Shown: piece by piece, positions 1 to 5,032 of the stretch | Numbering within the stretch: the first letter of the stretch is position 1 | How the letters are laid out: every line of letters starts with the position of its first letter | Assembly (NCBI GenBank): GCA_013044365.1 | Contig: JABEUP010000277.1 | Coordinates: 1-5,032 of the forward strand | Origin: Acidimicrobiaceae bacterium | GTDB taxonomy: Bacteria > Actinomycetota > Acidimicrobiia > Acidimicrobiales > Acidimicrobiaceae | Direction: 5' to 3' | DNA: 5,032 nt | The notes under the pieces: model-generated | Told to the model about the DNA's origin: nothing | The model's database searches: none | Seen by the model: only the letters and a program-made list of their open reading frames with translations | Position numbers and translations under genes: made by a program

Positions 1-1827
1 AGACTGGGGAAGGATTTCGGTGATGGTCTCTCGATCCTGGGCAAGAAATTTCTCCCGCCATGGAACCGATACCACTCTTGTTCCAACGCCATGTTCGACC
101 GACAGAACTTGAGCAACTTCCATCGCCAAAGAAACCTCGGAACCGGAAGCCATCAGAACGACCTGGCAGTTTTTAGTTTCATTGACCACAACTCTGGCCC
201 CGGTGCGCGCTAGCCAACCCGGCTCGCCAGGTTCCATAACCGGAAGACCCTGCCTGCTGAGAACCAAAATCGAAGGCCCTGAGTTTAAGTTTAATGCGGT
301 CATCCAGGCTTCGATAACCTCATTAGAATCTGCCGGGCGAATTACCGCCAGATTGGGAACCATCCGGAGTGACTCTATTTGCTCCACCGGCTGATGGGTG
401 GGTCCGTCCTCACCAAGACCCACAGAATCGTGAGTGAGAAGATAGATAACCGGTATGCCCATCAAGGCGGCCAATCTCACCGATGGGCGAAGATAGTCCG
501 AAAAGATCAGGAACGTCGAACCAAAAACCCGGAATCCGCCATGGAGCTGGAGCCCGTTAAGGATCGCAGCCATGCCGTGCTCGCGAACCCCGAAATGGAT
601 CAGTGAACCTCCGTAGTTCTCCCTTGAAACAATACTCTCAGTAAATCCAACTGAGGTTGATTCCACCAGGTCCGCCGAACCGCCTACTATCGACTCGAAT
701 CCGGAAGCAACGGCTTTGAGCACCTGACCCGAGGCAACCCGGGTTGCCAGCTGATTTCCCACCTCAAATCTGGGCATTATTTCACGCAAATTGTCTGGGA
801 TACCCGCTGCGGTTCCATTCAGCCACCGCGTTGCCAATCCGGTACCGCCTTTTGACATCCTGGCCGCCTTTGCCTTTTCCGCCGAAGCATTGGACATCTT
901 TTCCTCGATTATCGACGCAAGATGGTCCAACACATCGTCAGGTACATAGAATGGCTCATCCGGCCAACCGAAACGTTCCTTGGTCAACTTGACTTCATCG
1001 GGTCCGTAGGGACCCCCATGGGCGGCTTCGGTACCCTGTTTATGGGGAGCGCCATAACCGATAATGGTCTTGACGGCGATGATACTTGGATGGTCAGTGT
1101 CGTCGATCGCCCTTTGAATCACTTCTGAAATCGCTTCCACATTGTTGCCGTCATCCACAGAGAAGGTCGACCAGCCGAGAGCCTGGTATCGGCCCAAAAC
1201 ATCTTCCGTAAAGGCCAGCCTTGTCGACCCATCGATCGAGATCGAGTTGTGGTCATAAAGTACTATCAGTTTTCCCAAGCCAAGATGACCTGCCAGTGAC
1301 GATGACTCGTTCGAGACTCCCTCCATCAAGTCACCATCGGAAGCGATAACAAAGGTCCGATGATCAACTATTTTATCGTTGCCACTGTTCAACCTCGCGC
1401 CCAACATGGCCTCGCCAAGAGCCATTCCCACCGAATTGGAAATGCCCTGGCCAAGAGGTCCTGTGGTGGTTTCAACTCCTGGTGTATGACCATATTCAGG
1501 GTGGCCCGGGGTAATAGAACCCCACTGACGAAAATTCTTCAGATCATCAAGGCTTACCTTATACCCGAATAAATGCAGAAGGGAATATAGAAGCACTGAC
1601 CCATGACCAGCAGATAGAACAAACCTATCTCTTCCGGGCCAGGTCGGATCGCTCGGATCAAATCTGAGGAAACGGCTCCAGATGGTCCATGCCATTGGCG
1701 CTGCGCCTAATGGGAGTCCTTCATGCCCAGATTTTGCTTTCTCAACTGCGTCGATACTGAGCATACGAATAGTTGTTACACAACGACCGTCTAGGTCGGT
1801 CGACAAAGGAGCCAGATCTCCACCCAC
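1..1827 (-). CDS. tkt: Transketolase, C-terminus cut by window edge
   Basis: Thiamine-diphosphate enzyme that moves two-carbon ketol units between sugar phosphates in the cytosolic pentose phosphate pathway (and the Calvin cycle where present). The frame is open for 609 codons from GTG 1827 to the left edge. About 50-65 C-terminal residues are missing, judged from the usual length of about 660-670. Numbering from GTG 1827, family landmarks are intact: SGH at 33-35, LSAGHGS at 71-77 (His75), PGHPEYG at 107-113 (His109), TTTGPLGQG at 120-128, the ThDP/metal motif SDGDLMEG at 163-170 with DHN at 192-194, AHGGP at 269-273 (His270), GGSADL at 382-387, GVREHGM at 413-419 (catalytic Glu416), GEDGPTHQPVEQ from 472 (His478) and SRQ at 524-526. 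This covers the PP and Pyr domains and the start of the C-terminal domain. The start is uncertain: GTG 1827 has GGAG five bases upstream. GTG 1845 has no clear ribosome-binding site, TTG 1773 would also give a plausible N-terminus, and an in-frame TGA lies at 1852-1854. Two motif changes stand out: SGHPG reads SGHEG and AHGAP reads AHGGP. Confidence 0.97.
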   Translation of the reverse strand, partial: MGGDLAPLSTDLDGRCVTTIRMLSIDAVEKAKSGHEGLPLGAAPMAWTIWSRFLRFDPSDPTWPGRDRFVLSAGHGSVLLYSLLHLFGYKVSLDDLKNFRQWGSITPGHPEYGHTPGVETTTGPLGQGISNSVGMALGEAMLGARLNSGNDKIVDHRTFVIASDGDLMEGVSNESSSLAGHLGLGKLIVLYDHNSISIDGSTRLAFTEDVLGRYQALGWSTFSVDDGNNVEAISEVIQRAIDDTDHPSIIAVKTIIGYGAPHKQGTEAAHGGPYGPDEVKLTKERFGWPDEPFYVPDDVLDHLASIIEEKMSNASAEKAKAARMSKGGTGLATRWLNGTAAGIPDNLREIMPRFEVGNQLATRVASGQVLKAVASGFESIVGGSADLVESTSVGFTESIVSRENYGGSLIHFGVREHGMAAILNGLQLHGGFRVFGSTFLIFSDYLRPSVRLAALMGIPVIYLLTHDSVGLGEDGPTHQPVEQIESLRMVPNLAVIRPADSNEVIEAWMTALNLNSGPSILVLSRQGLPVMEPGEPGWLARTGARVVVNETKNCQVVLMASGSEVSLAMEVAQVLSVEHGVGTRVVSVPWREKFLAQDRETITEILPQS

Positions 1828-1832
1828 TGATA

Positions 1833-1836
1833 CTCC
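1833..1836 (-). promoter_or_regulatory. Ribosome-binding site supporting the tkt GTG start
   Basis: On the minus strand GGAG lies five bases before GTG 1827. This match favours 1827 over GTG 1845, whose upstream bases show no Shine-Dalgarno match. TTG 1773 has a GGTGGAG about 11 bases upstream, a less favourable spacing. Confidence 0.55.
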
Positions 1837-1860
1837 AACTTTCACTAGAAATCACGTTTG

Positions 1861-1947
1861 GCTGACACACCAAGTCCTTCGTTACAACATCGGCCGCCTT
1901 TTTACCACTAGGAGCCTAGAGGCAAGAACCGCTGACCACACACTTGG
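1861..1947. repeat. Imperfect repeats in the tkt leader
   Basis: On the plus strand GCTGACACAC (1861-1870) recurs as GCTGAC-C-ACACAC (1931-1943), about 70 bases away. The first copy runs into CCAAGT (1870-1875) and the second into ACTTGG (1942-1947), which are complementary and could form a 6-bp stem. A small palindrome, CTAGG-AG-CCTAG (1908-1919), sits between them. All lie between the candidate promoter and the tkt start, so they would be in the transcribed leader. No known riboswitch class was recognised. Confidence 0.3.
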
Positions 1948-1957
1948 CCCTTAGCAA

Positions 1958-1986
1958 ATTCTAACCTCATCGTCCCTAAGGACCAA
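1958..1986 (-). promoter_or_regulatory. Candidate sigma-70-type promoter for tkt
   Basis: On the minus strand TTGGTC (1986-1981) is followed after 17 bases by TAGAAT (1963-1958). The -10 box matches TATAAT at five of six positions and the -35 box matches TTGACA at only three of six. Transcription would begin near 1951, leaving a leader of about 125 bases before GTG 1827. The position suits independent transcription of tkt from the gap downstream of the XdhC-like gene, but matches of this quality also arise by chance. Confidence 0.35.
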
Positions 1987-2082
1987 CTAACCGAGCAAAG
2001 TCGGCTCCGGTATATCGTGCAGATCCTTTACCCATCTCTACCTGCCAGGACAAAGAAACTTTCATAAACTATCGATTTGGGA

Positions 2083-3084
2083 TTATCCATTTATTGGTCC
2101 ACTTGAGTATTTGAGCGACCCAGCTTGACGTCCCGAAATATGTGCCATGATTTCCGCACAAATCGCAAGAGCAGTCTCTTCTGGGGTTTTAGATCCTAAA
2201 TCAAGTCCAACCGGGCCATAGATACGGGCGATCTCCTGGCCGGAAAAGCCCTCTTCGCTGAGCAATTCAGACCGTGTCTGTTGGGTGTGGCGCGAACCCA
2301 GCCCGCCGATGTAGGTTAACTTCGACCCTTTCAGCACTTCAGTAACGATTGGGATTCCAATCTGGTGGTCATGAGAAAGTACGATCAGCGCATCATTGCT
2401 GCCAATGCTTCGCACTTGTTCCACTCCATCTTCGGCGCCGTCGACAACGCTCCCAGACCAGCCAAGTAACTGGCCTTGAGCAATTAGCGCATCGCTGAGA
2501 TCACTTTTACCGACAATCAGCATATGCGTCGCCGGGCTGAACACTTCGAATGCTACAAGTTCGCCTTCGAACTCCTCAATCATAGAGGCCGGAAATCTTT
2601 TCAATAACGCCTCTTGCAACCGCAGTTTGAGCTTGTCCAAAAATTCATCAACTACCACTGTCATACCTGTGACTGCAGCGTCCTCCCCCGACGACAACGA
2701 AAGCACCAGTCCCCCATGCGGCCCGGATATGACTGTTGCCAACGCTACGGGTTCGCGGTGTGAGACCTTTTCGGTAAAACCACCAGGAAGCCCAGAACGC
2801 CGATTGAGCAACACATCGGCCTCGCCTCCGCATGCCAGTCCGGCCATTACGGCGTCTTTGTCGCCGATCATTATCGTTATCAAGTCGAACTGTTTAGCGG
2901 AATGGCTTATCTCCTCCGCCTTTTGTCGAATCTCGCTGTCCGCAACTCCCCCAAACAACGATCCTTTAAATGACCCATCAGCATCTATGACCAGTAATTC
3001 TCCAGCCCGCCGGCCGCCAATTCCCCTAATGGTTACCGCCCTTGCCAAAATGAAATCGGAATTTGGGAAATCAACTCTGTTCAT
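2083..3084 (-). CDS. XdhC/CoxI-family protein (divergent)
   Basis: Two-domain protein of the XdhC/CoxI family. Members bind molybdenum cofactor and help insert its sulfurated form into xanthine dehydrogenase or aerobic CO dehydrogenase. With the ATG start it has 333 residues. The XdhC_CoxI domain spans about 10-95: ARAVTIRGIGGRRAG at 14-28, LLVIDADG at 30-37, GSLFGG at 41-46 and LACGGEADV at 83-91. The XdhC_C Rossmann-like domain spans about 187-325: HMLIVG at 187-192, LIVLSHDHQ at 233-241, YIGGLGSRHT at 258-267, RIYGPVGLDLGSKTPEETAL at 287-306 and SGRQAGSLK at 317-325. The cysteine usual in the first-domain GGC motif is replaced (GGV, Val47), the glycine motif after strand one reads GKSDLS, and the linker before LSHD is short. 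ATG 3084 is preferred over the upstream TTG 3132 because GGGGG lies five bases before it and the domain begins soon after. It lies 99 bases downstream of the aminotransferase, with no molybdoenzyme subunit in view. A true maturation role is therefore uncertain, though family membership is clear. Confidence 0.87.
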   Translation of the reverse strand: MNRVDFPNSDFILARAVTIRGIGGRRAGELLVIDADGSFKGSLFGGVADSEIRQKAEEISHSAKQFDLITIMIGDKDAVMAGLACGGEADVLLNRRSGLPGGFTEKVSHREPVALATVISGPHGGLVLSLSSGEDAAVTGMTVVVDEFLDKLKLRLQEALLKRFPASMIEEFEGELVAFEVFSPATHMLIVGKSDLSDALIAQGQLLGWSGSVVDGAEDGVEQVRSIGSNDALIVLSHDHQIGIPIVTEVLKGSKLTYIGGLGSRHTQQTRSELLSEEGFSGQEIARIYGPVGLDLGSKTPEETALAICAEIMAHISGRQAGSLKYSSGPING

Positions 3085-3089
3085 TGTTG

Positions 3090-3094
3090 CCCCC
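3090..3094 (-). promoter_or_regulatory. Possible ribosome-binding site deciding the XdhC-like start
   Basis: A run of five G on the minus strand lies five bases before ATG 3084. It is an imperfect Shine-Dalgarno match but is well placed, and it favours this ATG over TTG 3132. Confidence 0.45.
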
Positions 3095-3183
3095 GAATGA
3101 AAAACCCAGCACCCACTTTTGTCCAATGTCAACGCCTAGGCCCAAACCCACGATCCACTTCCGATATCACATCTCGGCGAACC

Positions 3184-4041
3184 TCAAGGTTGGGTTTGAA
3201 GCCCTATGCCACCAATCTCCAACTCCTTTGAAATTAGTTTAGAAAACTCATTGCCAATCTCAGTGGTCACCGGACCCGAAGCGATCCGGGTCGGTTTCCC
3301 ATCGATATGTGAAATTCCCTGAGCTTCGCGAATACTCGAAGATAGGAAAGACTCCTCGAGATCTGGACTGTAAAGGATCTCCAATGGAAAGTCCCTTTCA
3401 TTTATTCCGAGATGTTCGACTATGAGTTCCCTGGTTATTCCACCCAAAGCACCCGAAGATAATGGAGGTGTAAATGCCTCACCGTCGACAACGACAAATA
3501 TGTTGCTCCCGGAACCTTCGCACAGGTTCCCAACAGTATTGCCATAAACAACCTCGTCTGCTCCAAGAGATTGTGCCCAGGCAAGAGCTGCAACGTTTTC
3601 CGCGTAGGAAATCGTTTTCAGGCCTGCCAATATGCCCCTTTCGTTTCTTGGCCATGGCGCAACCTGTATCTTTGCCGTCAATGACGCAGGGATTCGTTCA
3701 GCCGTTGCCATAATCACGCTAAGCGGTGAACCAATCCTATCCGAACCAAGCACAGATTCACCTGCGGTAACGGTGATCCTAAGTTTGGCTTCAACACACC
3801 TATTTGCCCGCAACAGTGCCCCAACCCCATTCGCCATTTCCGGCAAATCCAAAGCTGGAAGACCTATTCCGGCGGCAGACCTTTGTAATCGCTCGAGATG
3901 CCTGCCAAGCGCAAAGGCGACACCGCCGTAAACACCGATGGTCTCGAAAACACCGTCGCCGGTCACCAGGCCGTGATCAAATACGGAGATCTTCGCATCA
4001 ACCTTGTTGACCAAACCACCATTGAGCCAAACAAAATCCAC
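3184..4041 (-). CDS. Class IV aminotransferase, probable aminodeoxychorismate lyase (PabC-like)
   Basis: Cytosolic PLP enzyme of fold-type IV, 285 residues, a normal length for the family. Aminodeoxychorismate lyase splits 4-amino-4-deoxychorismate into p-aminobenzoate and pyruvate for folate synthesis. Close relatives are branched-chain and D-amino-acid aminotransferases. Visible motifs are DHGLVTGDGVFET at 22-34, RHLERLQRSA at 47-56 (Arg51, probable PLP-phosphate ligand), PWPRNERG at 129-136, AGLKTISYAENV at 139-150 with the Schiff-base Lys142, NLCEGSGSN at 172-180 (Glu175), PPLSSGALGGITREL at 192-206 and FLSSSIREAQ at 232-241. The Thr34 of GDGVFET aligns with Thr in E. coli PabC (GDGCFTT), whereas branched-chain enzymes usually have Gly there (FEGIR). 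This favours the lyase but does not prove it. The start is GTG with a strong CGGAGG five bases upstream. The gene is divergent from the amidohydrolase and is followed on the same strand by the XdhC-like gene. Family membership is nearly certain, the exact reaction less so. Confidence 0.93.
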   Translation of the reverse strand: MDFVWLNGGLVNKVDAKISVFDHGLVTGDGVFETIGVYGGVAFALGRHLERLQRSAAGIGLPALDLPEMANGVGALLRANRCVEAKLRITVTAGESVLGSDRIGSPLSVIMATAERIPASLTAKIQVAPWPRNERGILAGLKTISYAENVAALAWAQSLGADEVVYGNTVGNLCEGSGSNIFVVVDGEAFTPPLSSGALGGITRELIVEHLGINERDFPLEILYSPDLEESFLSSSIREAQGISHIDGKPTRIASGPVTTEIGNEFSKLISKELEIGGIGLQTQP

Positions 4042-4046
4042 AAAAT

Positions 4047-4052
4047 CCTCCG
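4047..4052 (-). promoter_or_regulatory. Strong ribosome-binding site for the aminotransferase
   Basis: CGGAGG on the minus strand lies five bases before GTG 4041. It is the best Shine-Dalgarno match in the window and fixes the non-ATG start of the aminotransferase gene. Confidence 0.8.
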
Positions 4053-4109
4053 TTAAGGTTGCCTTCCATCCACACTATCCAATTTCAGTGCTTGTTGTTA
4101 GATTCTCGT

Positions 4110-4163
4110 TGGCCAGCAGGCTCTACTTGAAATTCCGAACAGTCGCACTTTCATTGCTGGCCA
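4110..4163. repeat. 9-bp perfect inverted repeat upstream of the aminotransferase
   Basis: TGGCCAGCA (4110-4118) and its exact reverse complement TGCTGGCCA (4155-4163) are separated by 36 bases. G-T pairs could extend the arms slightly on both sides. The element starts 69 bases upstream of the aminotransferase GTG. It could be a two-site operator for a dimeric regulator, or a long-loop stem in that gene's leader transcript. Neither role is proven. Confidence 0.5.
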
Positions 4164-4232
4164 GTGGTAATCCACGACCGTATGTCAGCATGACGGCATT
4201 TCCCTCGGCAAGTTAGGGCCGCATCCAGATAC

Positions 4233-4257
4233 GGCGGGGAGAAATCATGTCTCCGCC
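4233..4257 (+). other. Imperfect hairpin overlapping a ribosome-binding site
   Basis: GGC (4233-4235) and GGAGA (4238-4242) pair with TCTCC (4250-4254) and GCC (4255-4257). This gives eight base pairs, a two-G bulge and a seven-base loop. No T-tract follows, so it is not an ordinary intrinsic terminator. The left arm includes the GGGGAG that would serve the ATG at 4247, and that ATG lies in the loop. Confidence 0.45.
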
Positions 4258-4294
4258 AGGTCTGCGCCGAATTCGTCCGAAATTCCCTGTTTGA
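4247..4294 (+). CDS. Possible 15-residue leader peptide upstream of the amidohydrolase
   Basis: ATG 4247 is preceded by GGGGAG (4236-4241) at a spacing of five bases and opens a frame that ends at TGA 4292-4294. The peptide would read MSPPGLRRIRPKFPV, with four prolines and four arginines. It ends 82 bases before the amidohydrolase ATG, and its ribosome-binding site lies inside the hairpin at 4233-4257. A well-placed ribosome-binding site is the only coding evidence; frames this short are common by chance and no known leader-peptide family was recognised. Confidence 0.25.
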   Translation: MSPPGLRRIRPKFPV

Positions 4295-4303
4295 ACACTT
4301 CAA
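4291..4303. promoter_or_regulatory. Small palindrome TTGAA-CAC-TTCAA
   Basis: Perfect 5-bp arms around a 3-bp centre. It lies just upstream of the candidate -35 box of the amidohydrolase promoter, a usual place for a regulator binding site. No specific regulator was recognised. Confidence 0.3.
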
Positions 4304-4306
4304 CTT

Positions 4307-4333
4307 TTGCCTCGCGCTGATATTCGATATGAT
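4307..4333 (+). promoter_or_regulatory. Candidate promoter for the amidohydrolase
   Basis: TATGAT (4328-4333) matches TATAAT at five of six positions. TTGCCT (4307-4312) lies 15 bases upstream, which is short of the usual 16-18; GATAAC at 4331-4336 would give 18 but is a poorer -10 box. Transcription would start near 4340, leaving a leader of about 37 bases before ATG 4377. Confidence 0.35.
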
Positions 4334-4376
4334 AACTTCGCTAGATGGAAATCCAAAGGAAAGATAGGTTCTGGTT

Positions 4377-5032
4377 ATGGTTCAGGTCATCGACTTCCAC
4401 ATTCACTTCACGCCGGAAGAACTCGTTAGGCCACACCTGAAACCAGATGGCAAGATTGATGTCCTCATTCAAAATGGCCTTCCCGCCTATACCTACCACG
4501 ACACCCTTTTTCTCATCGAACGCCACATAGAGTGCATGGATACCGCGGGCATAGATGTCGCAGTGCTTTCCAGCGGAGCCGGCATGGGCGGTTCTCAGGA
4601 TGTGTGCGAACTGATCAATGCGACTGCCGATAAAATCCAAAAGCAGTATCCCAAACGCTTTACTCCCCTTGCCCACATAGATCCGACAAATGAAAACTGG
4701 CGAAGCGAACTAAAGAAATGTTCTCAGGAGTATGGTTTTCCCGGAGTAGCATTTCCCTCCAGCTTCGACACCTACAATCTTGACGGTGAGATCCTAACTC
4801 CGGTATTTGAGGCGCTGGAAGAGGCGGGAATGTTTGTTTTCATACATCCCGCACTGTCAGTATCTGAAGGGATTAGCCGCTATTACGACAAATACGATCT
4901 ATACCGTTGTGTGGGCAGGGAACACGAACTTGTTCTGGCAACCTATCGGCTGATAGCCGGGGGAGTTTTCGACAGATTTCCCGGACTAGAAGTGGTGATG
5001 TCCCACCTTGGTGGTGGGATCGGTAGCATCAT
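4377..5032 (+). CDS. Amidohydrolase-2 family metal-dependent hydrolase/decarboxylase, 3' end cut off
   Basis: TIM-barrel metalloenzyme of the amidohydrolase-related family that contains ACMSD (aminocarboxymuconate-semialdehyde decarboxylase), gamma-resorcylate and 5-carboxyvanillate decarboxylases and various hydrolases. The 218 complete codons shown are perhaps two thirds of a typical protein of about 330 residues. Visible motifs are the N-terminal metal pair DFHIHFTP (His8, His10), ERHIECMDTAGIDVAVLS at about 51-68, FIHP (His157), GGVFDRFPGLEVVMSHLGGG ending near 213 (His210) and, before it, RYYDKYDL around 167-174. The four histidines correspond to the metal and catalytic histidines of ACMSD. 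The expected late aspartate would lie beyond the edge. The start is firm: an in-frame TAG at 4365-4367 is only nine bases before ATG 4377, with AGG about eight bases upstream as a weak ribosome-binding site. No signal peptide is seen, so it is probably cytosolic. The substrate cannot be told from this fragment. It is divergent from the aminotransferase. Confidence 0.92.
   Translation, partial: MVQVIDFHIHFTPEELVRPHLKPDGKIDVLIQNGLPAYTYHDTLFLIERHIECMDTAGIDVAVLSSGAGMGGSQDVCELINATADKIQKQYPKRFTPLAHIDPTNENWRSELKKCSQEYGFPGVAFPSSFDTYNLDGEILTPVFEALEEAGMFVFIHPALSVSEGISRYYDKYDLYRCVGREHELVLATYRLIAGGVFDRFPGLEVVMSHLGGGIGSI

Larger units (their letters stand above)
4042..4376. other. Divergent intergenic region, 335 bases
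   Basis: Separates the start of the minus-strand aminotransferase from the start of the plus-strand amidohydrolase, so promoters for both genes are expected here. It contains a 9-bp inverted repeat (4110-4163), a hairpin (4233-4257), a possible short peptide (4247-4294), a small palindrome (4291-4303) and a candidate plus-strand promoter (4307-4333). No convincing promoter for the aminotransferase was found. No tRNA, rRNA or known riboswitch was recognised, and there is no long open frame with coding character. Confidence 0.8.

Noticed and set aside
182..1572. Several plus-strand open frames of 68-82 codons
   Set aside because: All are shadows antisense to the continuous transketolase frame, and none has a recognisable product.
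2627..3100. 157-codon plus-strand open frame
   Set aside because: It is antisense to the XdhC-like gene, is low in complexity (Ser/Pro/Thr-rich), and has no recognisable domain. The minus-strand frame carries clear family motifs.
3085..3132. Upstream TTG start that would lengthen the XdhC-like protein by 16 residues
   Set aside because: There is no ribosome-binding site before TTG 3132, the added residues do not resemble the family, and ATG 3084 has a G-run at good spacing.
3127..3132. TTGACA on the minus strand, a perfect -35 box just upstream of the XdhC-like gene
   Set aside because: Nothing resembling a -10 box lies 15-19 bases downstream (the bases there read CTGGGT), so it is not a supported promoter.
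4004..4216. 70-codon plus-strand open frame crossing the divergent intergenic region
   Set aside because: It starts inside the aminotransferase gene on the opposite strand, has no good ribosome-binding site, and its composition does not look like a real protein.
4233..4257. Hairpin considered as an intrinsic terminator
   Set aside because: No T-tract follows on either strand, and no gene ends next to it.
4341..4676. 111-codon minus-strand open frame
   Set aside because: It lies antisense to the amidohydrolase, whose metal-binding motifs show that the plus-strand frame is the real one.
1..5032. CRISPR arrays, insertion sequences, tRNA or rRNA genes
   Set aside because: No regularly spaced repeats, transposase motifs, terminal inverted repeats around a gene, or cloverleaf-like blocks were seen on either strand.

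Overview
The window holds four protein genes of ordinary bacterial type and two intergenic stretches with possible regulatory sites. Three genes lie on the minus strand and read right to left: a class IV (PLP-fold) aminotransferase / aminodeoxychorismate lyase-like gene (4041 to 3184), an XdhC/CoxI-family gene (3084 to 2083) and a transketolase gene (1827 to the left edge, C-terminus missing). The fourth, a TIM-barrel amidohydrolase of the ACMSD/decarboxylase type, starts at 4377 on the plus strand and runs off the right edge. The transketolase and amidohydrolase reading frames were translated by hand from the sequence, and neither contains an internal stop.

The organism is a bacterium with roughly balanced GC content. 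It uses Shine-Dalgarno leaders and GTG starts. The aminotransferase and the XdhC-like protein resemble actinobacterial versions of these families (for example PWPRNER, AGLKTISYAENV and NLCEGSGSN in the aminotransferase). An uncultured actinobacterium, possibly Acidimicrobiia-like, is my best guess. This is inference from remembered family sequences, not a search.

Layout: 1-1827 transketolase (minus). 1828-2082 leader/intergenic, with a candidate promoter for the transketolase. 2083-3084 XdhC-like (minus). 3085-3183 short gap. 3184-4041 aminotransferase (minus, GTG start with a strong ribosome-binding site). 4042-4376 divergent intergenic region with a 9-bp inverted repeat, a hairpin overlapping the ribosome-binding site of a possible 15-codon peptide, a small TTGAA/TTCAA palindrome and a candidate promoter. 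4377-5032 amidohydrolase (plus, partial).

The three minus-strand genes share a direction, but the gaps of about 99 and 255 bases do not suggest tight translational coupling. I see no shared pathway: transketolase serves the pentose phosphate/Calvin carbon rearrangements, the aminotransferase-like enzyme probably serves folate (p-aminobenzoate) or amino-acid synthesis, and XdhC proteins normally mature molybdenum hydroxylases, none of which is encoded here. I found no RNA gene, CRISPR array, mobile element or obvious new multigene system. The two points most worth a second look are the reduced motif set of the XdhC-like protein and the layered small signals in the divergent intergenic region.
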